Shown: positions 26,088 through 37,608, numbered from the stretch's first letter. The stretch is DNA of 64,000 nt from Bacteroidota bacterium (GCA_003389385.1 QQVM01000016.1:1-64000); one strand, 5' to 3'. The notes: a model not told the origin generated them from the sequence alone. Made by a program: numbers and translations.

Positions 26088-26942
26088 TCAATGGAAAATC
26101 CGGGCAGCGATTTTTCTCGCAGCTTGAAACTCACTTTCCTTCAGTTGAAACTCGCTGACATCAGAGACATAATCCAGAAGAGTTTCCGTGGCGAGGTTTC
26201 CAACAAGTTCATCTTTAGCCATAGGACAGCCGCCAATCCCCATGATGGCTGAATCAAACCTTCTGCAACCGCTTTCCCAAGCAGAGGCAATTTTTCCCTT
26301 TGCATGTTCAGGACGCGAGTGAAGGTGTGCTCCAAACTCAACCTGAGGTAGCGCAGGAATCAAATCCCTAAACAACATGGAGATATTTTCTTCAGTACTC
26401 ACCCCTACTGTATCGGAAAGAGCAATGATTCTTATTCCCATATCAGATAATCTACTGACCCAGTTGATGACAATCTCCGGGCTCCAATCTTCTCCGTAAG
26501 GATTTCCAAAGCCCATTGAAATGTAAATCACAAGCTGACGGGATTTTTTAAGACAAAGCTTTTGGATTTCTTCAACCCTCGAAAGCTATTCGAGAATGCC
26601 GGCGTTAGTATTTCTTTTTTGAAACTCTTCAGAAACAGAGAAAGGATAACCCAGATAATCTATCTCTTCAAAGTCAAGAGCATCTTCGGCACCCCTAAGA
26701 TTGGCCACAATGGCGAGAAGCTTTGTTCCGGCATCTCCCTTTTGGATTTTTTTAAGCACTTCCGCGGTATCCTTCATCTGAGGAATCGCCTTAGGTGATA
26801 CAAAACTGCCAAAATCCAATGTGTCAAAACCGACTTTCAGCAAGGCATTCAGATATTCAGCCTTAATTGCTGTAGGAATAAATTCAGGCCAGCCCTGCAT
26901 CGCATCTCTCGGACATTCTATAAGTTTTATGGGTTTAGCCAT
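26088..26942 (-). pseudogene. Hydroxymethylglutaryl-CoA lyase interrupted by in-frame TAG
   Basis: The reading frame from the ATG at 26942 to 26088 would encode 284 residues of HMG-CoA lyase, which splits HMG-CoA to acetyl-CoA and acetoacetate in leucine breakdown. The N-terminal part has the start motif IECPRDAMQG and the C-terminal part GAHLHSRPEH and GIGGCPMAKDELVGN with the catalytic cysteine. Codon 119 (26586-26588) is TAG, but the same frame continues without a shift: after NAGILE comes the stop, then LSRVEEIQKLCLKKSRQLVIYISMGF, which fits the family. A single C-to-A change from TCG (serine) would give this. It may be a real nonsense mutation, a minority allele or a base-call error. Confidence 0.85.
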
Positions 26943-27010
26943 AGGGAATGATATCGCCTTTTTTCTGTGAAAAAACCTGTTATTAAGAACTTCAAAAATA
27001 CTCTAAATAA

Positions 27011-27040
27011 TTGTTCATTTACGGAAAAAAGCTAATTTTG
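27011..27040 (+). promoter_or_regulatory. Promoter: TTG-19-TAATTTTG
   Basis: TTG at 27011-27013, a 19-base spacer, then TAATTTTG at 27033-27040: the clearest complete match in the window to the Bacteroidota -33/-7 consensus. It drives the TPR protein gene at 27067. Confidence 0.7.
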
Positions 27041-27066
27041 CAGCCTTCATTTGAATACACCTGATT

Positions 27067-27747
27067 ATGGCAGAAAACAAAACGGAACTGGATTTCAACG
27101 TAACTGAAGCGATAAGCAAGACTGAATCCTTCGTTGATCAGAATAAAAAAAGTTTGAGCGTGATTCTTGTCGCGCTGGTGGTAGCTATTGGCGGATATTT
27201 GTTCTATACCAAAGTATATGTGAGCGGAAAAGAAAAAGAAGCTTCCGTATTACTTTTCAAGGCAGAGCAGTATTTCAAAATGGATTCACTTAACCTCGCT
27301 ATCAATGGTGACGGCAACAATCCCGGTCTGGAGGAAATAGCTTCTGACTATGGAATGAGTCCTTCCGGTAACATTGCACGTTACTATCTTGGCATGGCTT
27401 ATCTCAAGACCAAGGAATTCGACAAAGCCATCGATGCTCTTAAGTCGTATGATGCAAATGATGAAATTACCGGATCACTTGCCCTCTGCGCTATCGGTGA
27501 CGCCCACATGGAACTTGACCAGACCAAAGAAGCAGTAAGCTACTACGAGAGAGCTTCCAAAGAAAACCCGAACAACTTCAGCACTCCTATTATCCTGATG
27601 AAACTCGGCCTTGCATTGGAAATGACGCAGGATTACAAAGGAGCTCTTAAGGTTTACGAGAAAATCAAGAAAGATTATTCAAGCACTCCTGAAGGTTCGC
27701 AGATAGACAAGTACCTCGCAAGAGCCGAAGCACTCGCAGGAAAATAA
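27067..27747 (+). CDS. Membrane-anchored tetratricopeptide repeat protein
   Basis: A 226-residue protein with a cytoplasmic N-terminus, one membrane segment (about 32-52, LSVILVALVVAIGGYLFYTKVYV) and about four TPR units afterwards (ARYYLGMAYLKTKEFDKAIDALKSY, then SLALCAIGDAHMELDQTKEAVSYYERA and others). The layout matches the YfgM/Ycf3-like DUF2133 proteins that aid periplasmic folding in proteobacteria; equivalence here is inference. A terminator-like hairpin follows before ribH. Confidence 0.85.
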   Translation: MAENKTELDFNVTEAISKTESFVDQNKKSLSVILVALVVAIGGYLFYTKVYVSGKEKEASVLLFKAEQYFKMDSLNLAINGDGNNPGLEEIASDYGMSPSGNIARYYLGMAYLKTKEFDKAIDALKSYDANDEITGSLALCAIGDAHMELDQTKEAVSYYERASKENPNNFSTPIILMKLGLALEMTQDYKGALKVYEKIKKDYSSTPEGSQIDKYLARAEALAGK

Positions 27748-27754
27748 ATAACTT

Positions 27755-27787
27755 AAAACCGGGCATTGTCCGGTTTTACTTTTTTAA
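27755..27787 (+). terminator. Hairpin with T-run between the TPR gene and ribH
   Basis: AAAACCGG (27755-27762) and CCGGTTTT (27770-27777) form an 8-bp perfect stem with a 7-base loop, followed by ACTTTTTT. It ends only a few bases before the ribH ATG at 27790, so it may be a leaky terminator or an attenuator controlling ribH. Confidence 0.6.
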
Positions 27788-27789
27788 GC

Positions 27790-28275
27790 ATGGCTGACAA
27801 GAAAATCAATCTGAGCGAACAGGATTTTTTAAGAGTTCCTGATGCCACTGGAATGAAATTCGGCATTATAGTTTCCGACTGGAACAGTGAAATCACTTAT
27901 TCAATGAAAGCTGCGGCCCTGGATATATTGAAAGCAAAAGGTGTGAACAGTTCCGACATATTTATTTCGCACGTACCGGGAAGCTATGAACTCACTTCAG
28001 GCGCACAGTTTCTTGCAGAAAAATTCAATCCTGACGCACTGATCTGCATTGGATGTGTAATACAAGGCGAGACCAGGCATTTTGAATTCATCTGCAATGC
28101 AGTGGCAAACGGACTCACAAACCTTGGATTGCAGTTATCAAAGCCTGTTATTTTCGGCGTACTCACCACTGACAATTTGGAACAGGCCAGAGCAAGGTCT
28201 GGAGGAAAATACGGCAATAAAGGCGTAGAAGCCGCTGTTACCGCAATTTACATGGCCGCTCTAAAAAGAATCTGA
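27790..28275 (+). CDS. ribH: 6,7-dimethyl-8-ribityllumazine synthase
   Basis: A 161-residue enzyme that condenses 5-amino-6-ribitylaminouracil with dihydroxybutanone phosphate, the next-to-last step of riboflavin synthesis. Family markers are GIIVSDWNSEIT, VPGSYELTSGAQFL, CIGCVIQGETRHFEFICNAVANGL, PVIFGVLTTDNLEQARAR and GGKYGNKGVEAA. The ATG at 27790 (MADKKIN) is preferred; the earlier ATG at 27766 falls in the hairpin. The catalytic His is in GETRHFEF. ribD lies 7 kb away, so the pathway is scattered. Confidence 0.94.
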   Translation: MADKKINLSEQDFLRVPDATGMKFGIIVSDWNSEITYSMKAAALDILKAKGVNSSDIFISHVPGSYELTSGAQFLAEKFNPDALICIGCVIQGETRHFEFICNAVANGLTNLGLQLSKPVIFGVLTTDNLEQARARSGGKYGNKGVEAAVTAIYMAALKRI

Positions 28276-28284
28276 TTAGGATTA

Positions 28285-29400
28285 TCAGTTGGATGCCGAG
28301 AATGTTTTGTAGTAGGGTCTTCCTCCTACCAGCATACGCAACAAATAATTGCCATTTTTAAGATTGAGCTCTGAAGCATTCAACCTGATTTCCCTTTCAC
28401 CGGCCGGATGCAGAGTTGTTTCACTTTGCCAGATAAGTTCTCCTTTCATTCCGAAAATCTCCAATGAAACTTCAGACGATTTTTTTAATTCGAATTTGAG
28501 ATTGAAGGTTTCTAAAACCGGATTAGGATACAAAGTGAAATTCAAATTGCGCAAGATCTGCTCATCTATACCGACTGTAGAACGAGCTGAGTCCTGATAA
28601 AGCACCTGGGTCACCGCGCCTGTCGCACCGGTGTTGATTTGAAGCAATGGGAGTCCGTAACCTGATCCCAACCACTTGTATTCATTGGTAGTGATTGGCG
28701 GCAGATTGAAACCGAAGCCTAGCGTGTCGAGATACACACTGTCTCTTTCAACAATATTGGATTTGACACGAATAGTATTGAAGCTTCCGTAGGGTGTGAT
28801 GAGAGTTCCCCATCCGTCAACTTCATTAATTCTGGTTTTGCGCACACGGATATACACACCCAAAGTAGAAACCTGGTCGATCACATAGCCGGAGTTGGAT
28901 GTATCCCTGTTTCCGTAAGCCAGAGGAAAACGATACTGAATGTCGTGCGGACTATATGCTATCGGCAAAGGAATTCCATTGATTCCTGCGCCGAAACCTG
29001 TTTGTTTGAAAGATGCGCTGGAGTTATAATAGAAATTGAATACATCACTGATGCTGAATGCACCAATTGTGAATGAAGGTCCTCTGGTGGCCTGATTCGA
29101 ACGGTTTGGATTTAAAGCATTGTCGATAAACACAAAAGAGAACAAGGGATTTGTAGCAGCTTCGTCAATGAATGAATCCACTCGCTGAGATGCGCTCTGT
29201 AAAAATCCAAAGTCCCAGGAATGATTCGCGCCGGTAGCCAGAGGATCAATGGTAGGATTAGGAGCGGCAATACTCAGGCGAAAGGTGTCTCCGGCAAATG
29301 TGAGATCCGCAGAGTTTATTGTAATTTGGGCACTGGAAATCTGGAAAGAGAACACAGCGATTATGGCAGATATTATTATTCGTGTCATTTGGTTTTGCAT
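28285..29400 (-). CDS. Secreted protein of unknown function with T9SS tail
   Basis: A 371-residue protein with a signal peptide (to about residue 24, ISSAQ), a 250-residue beta-rich body of no recognised family (contains ATGANHSWDFGFLQSASQRVDSF and GWGTLITPYGSFNTIRVKS), and a T9SS type A sorting domain from about 285 (NFTLYPNPVLETFNLKF ... NLKNGNYLLRML). Proteins with this ANHSWDF-type opening are frequent T9SS cargo in Bacteroidota. Role unknown. It is monocistronic, convergent with ribH. Confidence 0.78.
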   Translation of the reverse strand: MQNQMTRIIISAIIAVFSFQISSAQITINSADLTFAGDTFRLSIAAPNPTIDPLATGANHSWDFGFLQSASQRVDSFIDEAATNPLFSFVFIDNALNPNRSNQATRGPSFTIGAFSISDVFNFYYNSSASFKQTGFGAGINGIPLPIAYSPHDIQYRFPLAYGNRDTSNSGYVIDQVSTLGVYIRVRKTRINEVDGWGTLITPYGSFNTIRVKSNIVERDSVYLDTLGFGFNLPPITTNEYKWLGSGYGLPLLQINTGATGAVTQVLYQDSARSTVGIDEQILRNLNFTLYPNPVLETFNLKFELKKSSEVSLEIFGMKGELIWQSETTLHPAGEREIRLNASELNLKNGNYLLRMLVGGRPYYKTFSASN

Positions 29401-29724
29401 TAACGAGTTTTAAATTCTGTAATGAATATTTTTATTTGATCGTATTAAGTTTCTGGAATGAAGTATATGCTTATTTAAAGTAAAGGAATATTTCTGCATT
29501 TTCCACGCATCTCATTTCATTTCAGATAAAAATCCGGTTTAAATCAATGTACAATATCGTACAAAAAGGATTTCCTGACAAGAAAATTAAAAATATTGGT
29601 CTGATTCTCTATCTCTAAAACACAAAGCAGCCAAAGACTTGTTTGATTAAGTCTAGAATGAATTCTTAAAAATATATCTTTCATTTTATTTAATTTTGTG
29701 AATCACTGACCTAATTAATTACCC
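29401..29724. other. 324-base divergent intergenic region
   Basis: Very AT-rich. It holds TAATTTTG at 29691-29698, a good -7 box 27 bases before the lipoprotein ATG at 29725, and a 6-bp inverted repeat AGACTT/AAGTCT around 29634-29654 of unknown meaning. No small gene is evident. Confidence 0.5.
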
Positions 29725-30600
29725 ATGAGATATTTCATCCTCATTCTAGTGGCGACAGGCTTTTTTTTATTTAACAGTTGCAGAAAAGACAACAGCATCG
29801 ATGAACCGAAAGACGGGCCATTTCTTGTTTTTAAATTTCGCTTTGACAGCACTCAGGCGAGGCTGAATAACTTTGGTCAACCACAGGGTATCCCAAACGG
29901 ACACGGGGCACAATCTCCCAGATTCAATAAAATCAGCGCACACTATATCGAACTGGCTCCTGATAGCTTTACGCTGCTTGGCCAGGGAAAAGTGCTCTAC
30001 ATGGCTTCGGAAACGAATGCCGGAGGAAGCACAGCGATTGATTTTTCTAAATCTATAACGGTATCTGAGAATGAAGTTTTTCTAAGAGTGCCTCTTTCAT
30101 CTATTTCTGCAGGCACATATAAATGGCTGCGGGTTTCTCTCTCCTATCAGAACTATGACATTCAGCTTCGCAGCAGCGGTTTTGATTTCACCGGAACTGT
30201 AGCCTCTTTTATTGGCTATAACACCTATATTTCTTCTTTTAGGCCAAAGAATCAGCTCGTCACTGTCAACCAAAACAAATTGCAGGGTTACTGGGCTTTT
30301 GAAACTTCCATCTTCGGAATGGATACCGTAATCAGCGGAGACGCAAGCAATACGACTGTACCAAATCCTATCGCTTCCACCTCACCCATTCCAGCTGGTT
30401 CCTGTGTGGTGACGGGAGCTTTCAGCGGTCCGCTGATTATCACAGGCAATGAAACCAATGATATCAATGTGTTGATGTCTCTTTCTATCAATAACAGCTT
30501 TGAGTGGACAGATGACGCCGGAAATAACATTTATGAACCTCCACAGGATGTAGTGGTGGATATGGGCATCAGGGGACTGATTCCTTATGTTTCCTATTGA
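29725..30600 (+). CDS. Lipoprotein of unknown function
   Basis: A 291-residue lipoprotein: the signal peptide ends at the lipobox FNSC with Cys19 as the lipid-attachment residue. The mature sequence opens with FLVFKFRFDSTQARLNNFGQP, then KISAHYIELAPDSFTLLGQGKVLYMASETNAGGSTAIDF, and looks like a single beta-rich domain. I believe this is a conserved Bacteroidota lipoprotein family but cannot attach a function; a resemblance to MbnP-like domains is possible but weak. It abuts dapA tail to tail with no spacing. Confidence 0.7.
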   Translation: MRYFILILVATGFFLFNSCRKDNSIDEPKDGPFLVFKFRFDSTQARLNNFGQPQGIPNGHGAQSPRFNKISAHYIELAPDSFTLLGQGKVLYMASETNAGGSTAIDFSKSITVSENEVFLRVPLSSISAGTYKWLRVSLSYQNYDIQLRSSGFDFTGTVASFIGYNTYISSFRPKNQLVTVNQNKLQGYWAFETSIFGMDTVISGDASNTTVPNPIASTSPIPAGSCVVTGAFSGPLIITGNETNDINVLMSLSINNSFEWTDDAGNNIYEPPQDVVVDMGIRGLIPYVSY

Positions 30601-31479
30601 TCAGGATTTCAGAATCGCCTCGAACTTATTCATTGAAGCTTTGGGTGCAGCAACGAGTGGCAGGCGGACATGTTCCGAACATATACCCATCACACTTAGC
30701 ATTCCTTTGATTCCGCTCGGATTGCCATCAATGAAAATGGTATTCATCACATTGAAAAGCTTGTAATGCAATTTCCTTGCTTTATCATAGTTTCCGTCCA
30801 CTGCCTGGCGAACCATTTCTGAAAAATCTTTCGGAAAAGCATTGGCTACTACGGATATTACTCCATCTCCTCCACAAGCCAGGATTGGCAATGTGATGCT
30901 GTCGTCACCTGATATCACCAGGAAATCCTTTGGCTTTTCATGAATGATACTCATAATTCTCTCAAGGCTGCCGGAGGCTTCCTTGATGCCAACTATATTC
31001 TTCACTTCCGCAGCAAGCTCAAGTGTGGTTTCAGCCTCAATCACACTCCCTGTCCGTGAAGGAACACTGTAGATGATTACAGGAACCGGAGCTTCATTGG
31101 CAAACATCCTGTAATGCTGGAAAATACCTTTCTGAGTTGGCCTGTTATAATATGGTGATACAGAAAGTATGGCACTGACACCTGAAAAATCATAATCGTC
31201 GATGGAAGCAATCAGCTCTCTTGTATTGTTTCCTCCCAATCCGAGTACAACCGGAACTTTGCCATCAGCAACTTCAACCACAAAATCAAGAACAGCACGC
31301 TTTTCGTCTTTGTTCAGAGTTGCTGTTTCTCCGGTAGTTCCGAGCGGAACAAGGTAATCCACTTTCCCGTCGATGCATCGTTCCACGAGTTTTTTAAAGG
31401 ATTTGAAATCTATGCTTCCGTCTTTGTGAAATGGAGTTACAAGAGCAACGCCTGTGCCTCTTAGTTTATTCAAATTCAT
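30601..31479 (-). CDS. dapA: 4-hydroxy-tetrahydrodipicolinate synthase
   Basis: A 292-residue aldolase-type enzyme condensing pyruvate with aspartate semialdehyde, the first committed step to DAP and lysine. The Schiff-base lysine is Lys166 in GIKEAS; the proton-relay tyrosine is in SPYYNRP (108-114); the GTTGE motif (47-51) and Arg in VPSRTG (139-144) bind the substrates. It is last in the operon ligA, DUF6913, dapA, 2 bases after the preceding gene. Confidence 0.95.
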   Translation of the reverse strand: MNLNKLRGTGVALVTPFHKDGSIDFKSFKKLVERCIDGKVDYLVPLGTTGETATLNKDEKRAVLDFVVEVADGKVPVVLGLGGNNTRELIASIDDYDFSGVSAILSVSPYYNRPTQKGIFQHYRMFANEAPVPVIIYSVPSRTGSVIEAETTLELAAEVKNIVGIKEASGSLERIMSIIHEKPKDFLVISGDDSITLPILACGGDGVISVVANAFPKDFSEMVRQAVDGNYDKARKLHYKLFNVMNTIFIDGNPSGIKGMLSVMGICSEHVRLPLVAAPKASMNKFEAILKS

Positions 31480-31481
31480 CT

Positions 31482-34123
<2,642 letters not shown>

Positions 34124-34131
34124 TTAAAAGA

Positions 34132-34139
34132 CAAATATA
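34132..34139 (-). promoter_or_regulatory. Promoter -7 box TATATTTG of ligA
   Basis: Minus-strand TATATTTG, a match to TAnnTTTG, 11 bases before the ligA ATG; a leader of about 5 bases is predicted. Confidence 0.6.
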
Positions 34140-34182
34140 TTCAAATAAAAACTCTGAGATCTTGTGCAGAACATCAGCCTGT

Positions 34183-35082
34183 TCAGTGTGTATATACCGC
34201 GCTGATCATCCTGTCTTTTCCGAAAAAATCTTTGCGCACTTCCACATCCTTGTATCCAAAGCTCAGGAGCAAATCCGAAAGTTGCGCAGATAAAGCTTCA
34301 TTCAATTCAAGGAACAGACTTCCTCCTGATTTCAAGACCTGTGAAGATTTCAAAGCGATCTCTCTGTAAAAAACAAGAGGATCTTCATCCGGAACAAAGA
34401 GAGCAATATGCGGCTCAAAGGATTTCACCCTCACATGCATTGAACTCATTTCTGAATCCTTGACATACGGCGGATTACTCACTATAATATCAAACAAGTT
34501 CTCATTATTGCTTTCAGATGGATTTAACAGAGAGAGCAGCGCAGTTTTATCGCATGCCAGAATATCCAGTAAGCTGAAATTAATTGCAACATTGTGACTC
34601 AAGGCATTCTTTTGCGCCACTTCAAGTGCAGGCCCGGAAACATCCAATGCATAAATATTCCAGGATGGTCTGAGTTTGCTTATGCTGACAGGTATGCAAG
34701 CACTACCAGTGCCGATATCAAGAAAATTAATCTGAGAATGATCCATTGCAGGGAATCGTTCCAGAATCCACAACACAAGCTCCTCAGTTTCAGGTCTCGG
34801 AATAAGCACATTCTTGTCGACGTAAAATTTCATATCCATGAACCAGGCCTCATGCAAAACCTGCTGGACAGGTTTGCCGGTTTCCAGCTCACCAAAAATT
34901 CCTGCAATCTTTCTATACTCCTCATCACTCAGGTCAGCATCTGCTTTCATTATAAGATCTTTGCTGTCAAGTGAAAGAGCGCTTGAAAAAACCATCTTGA
35001 GCACGTTTTCAGCTTCATGCCTTTCATAGCAAACGCTTAAGGCATTTCTACCTTGATTGATAAGGTCTTTCAGCTTGTGCAT
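34183..35082 (-). CDS. prmC: Release factor glutamine methyltransferase
   Basis: A 299-residue SAM-dependent methyltransferase that modifies the GGQ glutamine of peptide chain release factors. The N-terminal helical domain is followed by PVQQVLHEAWFMDMKFYVDKNVLIPRPETEELV, the SAM-binding DIGTGSACIPVSI and the catalytic NPPYV. The ATG at 35082 is only 4 bases from the TAACTTTG box (35087-35094), implying a leaderless transcript. Confidence 0.94.
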   Translation of the reverse strand: MHKLKDLINQGRNALSVCYERHEAENVLKMVFSSALSLDSKDLIMKADADLSDEEYRKIAGIFGELETGKPVQQVLHEAWFMDMKFYVDKNVLIPRPETEELVLWILERFPAMDHSQINFLDIGTGSACIPVSISKLRPSWNIYALDVSGPALEVAQKNALSHNVAINFSLLDILACDKTALLSLLNPSESNNENLFDIIVSNPPYVKDSEMSSMHVRVKSFEPHIALFVPDEDPLVFYREIALKSSQVLKSGGSLFLELNEALSAQLSDLLLSFGYKDVEVRKDFFGKDRMISAVYTH

Positions 35083-35086
35083 GAAG

Positions 35087-35094
35087 CAAAGTTA
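35087..35094 (-). promoter_or_regulatory. Promoter -7 box TAACTTTG of prmC
   Basis: Minus-strand TAACTTTG ends 4 bases before the prmC ATG. At the usual distance to the transcription start the message would begin at or even after the ATG, so it is leaderless or starts slightly closer than normal. Confidence 0.6.
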
Positions 35095-35151
35095 ATGCAT
35101 TCAGAAAGAAGATGCCTGAAATTATTTAATGAATTGTAATTTTATCCCCTG

Positions 35152-36201
35152 ATGAATCATGAATTGTACATGCGACGTTGTCTTGATCTGGCCAAAACCG
35201 GAATGGGCAATGTGGCACCCAATCCGATGGTAGGCGCCGTGCTTGTTCATGAAAACAAAATCATAGGAGAAGGCTGGCATCAAAAGTACGGAGCATTGCA
35301 TGCTGAAGTGAATGCCATAAACGATGCATTATCAAAATTTGATGAGTATACACTTCGGAACTCAGTCTTATATGTGAATCTGGAACCCTGCTCTCATACA
35401 GGGAAGACACCTCCCTGCAGCCGTTTGATAATTGAAAAAAAGATCCCCCACATCGTAATTGCCTGTTCTGACCCTAATCCATTGGTTGCAGGAAAAGGCA
35501 TTCAGGATTTGAAAAGCGCCGGAGCCGAAGTAACTATCGGTGTGCTCGAAAAAGAAGCACATCATCTGAATAGAAGATTCATTACTTATCATACTAAAGG
35601 CAGGCCATATATCATATTGAAATTCGCGCAAAGCGCAGATGGATTTATTGCATCTGAAAAACCTACAGAAAAAAACAGATGGATCAGCAATGAGTATTCA
35701 AGAACCCTGGTGCATAAATGGAGAAGCGAAGAAGGAGCGATTTTGGTAGGAAGCAGAACAGCTATGCTTGACAATCCTCATTTGGGAGTGAGAAACTGGA
35801 CAGGGAGAAACCCTCTCAGGGTCTTGTATGACCGTAAATTAAAAGTGCCTAAGGAGTATAAAATTCTGGACGGAAGCATCTCTACTTTGGTATTTAATGA
35901 AATTAAGGATGAGGCCATCGGACAAACTGAATTCATCCGTCTGAAAACTGACTCGGAGCATGTGAAAGAGATTCTGAATTCGCTGCAGGGGCGCAGGATA
36001 ATTTCACTTATAGTGGAAGGAGGAAGCAAAACTCTTCAATTGTTCATAGAAAGCGGACTCTGGGATGAAGCCAGAATATTTACATCATCAATAAACATCA
36101 ATAAAGGCCTCAAAGCGCCAATAGTGAAAGGTTTTGTCAAAGAAAAACTAAAAGTCAGTGATAATACACTTGAAATAATCAACAAAATTTTTATACATTG
36201 A
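35152..36201 (+). CDS. ribD: Bifunctional riboflavin deaminase/reductase RibD
   Basis: A 349-residue two-domain enzyme catalysing deamination and side-chain reduction in riboflavin synthesis. The N-terminal deaminase has the zinc ligands His50 (HAEVNAI, with catalytic Glu52), Cys80 and Cys89 (EPCSHTGKTPPC). The C-terminal reductase (about 150-349) contains RPYIILKFAQSADG, GSRTAMLDNPHLGVR and LIVEGGSKTL. It is followed after 3 bases by a metallopeptidase gene. No FMN riboswitch is seen in the 70-base upstream gap. Confidence 0.95.
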   Translation: MNHELYMRRCLDLAKTGMGNVAPNPMVGAVLVHENKIIGEGWHQKYGALHAEVNAINDALSKFDEYTLRNSVLYVNLEPCSHTGKTPPCSRLIIEKKIPHIVIACSDPNPLVAGKGIQDLKSAGAEVTIGVLEKEAHHLNRRFITYHTKGRPYIILKFAQSADGFIASEKPTEKNRWISNEYSRTLVHKWRSEEGAILVGSRTAMLDNPHLGVRNWTGRNPLRVLYDRKLKVPKEYKILDGSISTLVFNEIKDEAIGQTEFIRLKTDSEHVKEILNSLQGRRIISLIVEGGSKTLQLFIESGLWDEARIFTSSININKGLKAPIVKGFVKEKLKVSDNTLEIINKIFIH

Positions 36202-36204
36202 TAA

Positions 36205-37128
36205 ATGGATTTAAACTTATTGAAAGAGCTTTGCTCCATTCATGCACCTTCAGGAAATGAAGAGAAGATGACCCACTTCATTCTTGATTACGTCCAAAAG
36301 CACAAATCCGGATGGAAGAAAGAACCTCAAATACACTTCGGTGATGATTTTCAGAACTGTATAGTGCTGGTGTTTGGTGCACCTGTAACAGCAGTATTCG
36401 CACATATAGACAGTATCGGTTTTACGATAAGATATAACCGGGAGCTCGTGAAAATCGGTGGTCCGCATCTCGAAAGCGGCACCAAGCTCAGAGGATGGGA
36501 TCAGAAGGGACTGGCTGAATGCGAGGTTGTGATTGACGATCAGAACAACATACGATATAAATCGGATAGGGATATTGAGCGCGGCACTGACCTCAGTTAT
36601 GCGCCAATATGGAAGGAAGATTCCGAATATGTCCAGTGCTCCTACATGGATAATCGTCTGGGTGTTTGGGTGGCATTACAGTTGTGCGAAACAATGGAGC
36701 ATGGCGCAATAGTATTTTCCTGTTGGGAAGAACACGGAGGAGGAAGCGTTCCTTATCTGATAAAATTTCTTTGCGAGCAGCATGCACTCAAAAACGCACT
36801 CATTTGTGACATCACCTGGATTACAGAAGGAGTAATTCCCGGTAAAGGGGTGGTGATTTCCATGCGTGACACAGGAATACCAAGGAGAAAATTCCTGAAT
36901 AAAATAATTGAGGTAGCCGGAAAGAGCGGAATTCCCTTCCAACTTGAGGTGGAAGGAAGCGGAGGCAGCGACGGAACGGAAATTCAAAAGCAGCCTTATC
37001 CGGTTGACTGGTGTTTTATTGGAGCGGCTGAACAAAACGTTCACACTCCGAAGGAAAAAGTGCATAAGAAAGACATTGAATACATGCTTGGCATGTATAG
37101 GTATCTCACAGAACCCGGCAGATTGTAG
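36205..37128 (+). CDS. M42-like metallo-aminopeptidase
   Basis: A 307-residue M20/M42-fold peptidase. It opens ELCSIHAPSGNEEKM as in M42 enzymes. Probable metal ligands are the His and Asp in FAHIDSIG, Asp in MDNRLG (bridging), Glu-Glu in CWEEHGGG (catalytic base and ligand), Asp in CDITW and His in NVHTPKE near the C-terminus. A role in intracellular peptide breakdown is likely. It is translationally coupled to ribD by a 3-base gap, with no obvious functional link. Confidence 0.82.
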   Translation: MDLNLLKELCSIHAPSGNEEKMTHFILDYVQKHKSGWKKEPQIHFGDDFQNCIVLVFGAPVTAVFAHIDSIGFTIRYNRELVKIGGPHLESGTKLRGWDQKGLAECEVVIDDQNNIRYKSDRDIERGTDLSYAPIWKEDSEYVQCSYMDNRLGVWVALQLCETMEHGAIVFSCWEEHGGGSVPYLIKFLCEQHALKNALICDITWITEGVIPGKGVVISMRDTGIPRRKFLNKIIEVAGKSGIPFQLEVEGSGGSDGTEIQKQPYPVDWCFIGAAEQNVHTPKEKVHKKDIEYMLGMYRYLTEPGRL

Positions 37129-37132
37129 TGAT

Positions 37133-37537
37133 TCAGAAAAAACCGGAAATGCTCTTCACCAAATCTCCAGGTGCCGGTCTTGGCTTTCCTGTGGCGCTGT
37201 CAATAAACACCAATGTAGTTTCAGCTGTATTTAAAAGCAGGTCATCCTGGTTATAAGTTTCATAACGAAATTTAATTCGTGCACCTGGAATTTCAGGGAT
37301 GACTGTTTTTATAAGAAGAAGATCGTCGTAATAAGCAGGTTTCATGTAACGAATTGAATACTCAAACACCGGAAGGATGATTCCGGAATCTTCCAGGCTC
37401 TTATAGCTGTAGCCCAGATTTCTAAGGGCCTCTACCCTGCCTACTTCGAAATATGCAGCGTAGTTGCCGTAATATACATAGCCCATGCGGTCTGTTTCCG
37501 CATACCTTACCCTGATCTGAGTTTCTCCGGTGTACAT
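37133..37537 (-). CDS. Acyl-CoA thioesterase, YbgC/FadM family
   Basis: A 134-residue hot-dog-fold protein. The active-site segment is IRVRYAETDRMGYVYYGNYAAYFEVGRVEALR (about 8-38), with the Asp that in YbgC activates water (AETDRMG). Such enzymes hydrolyse short or long acyl-CoA or acyl-ACP thioesters. The TATATTTG box at 37552-37559 lies 14 bases before the ATG. The gene is divergent from the 5'-nucleotidase pair. Confidence 0.9.
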   Translation of the reverse strand: MYTGETQIRVRYAETDRMGYVYYGNYAAYFEVGRVEALRNLGYSYKSLEDSGIILPVFEYSIRYMKPAYYDDLLLIKTVIPEIPGARIKFRYETYNQDDLLLNTAETTLVFIDSATGKPRPAPGDLVKSISGFF

Positions 37538-37551
37538 GAAATAAATTTGGA

Positions 37552-37559
37552 CAAATATA
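37552..37559 (-). promoter_or_regulatory. Promoter -7 box TATATTTG of the thioesterase
   Basis: Minus-strand TATATTTG fits TAnnTTTG, 14 bases upstream of the ATG at 37537. Confidence 0.55.
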
Positions 37560-37608
37560 AAATTTGAATGATCGTTTTCTATTTGAAGAATCGTTTATAT
37601 TTTCGAAC

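Noticed and set aside
26586..26942. Frameshift in HMG-CoA lyase
   Set aside because: The two halves are in the same frame (starts 411 bases apart, a multiple of 3); the break is a stop codon, not a shift.
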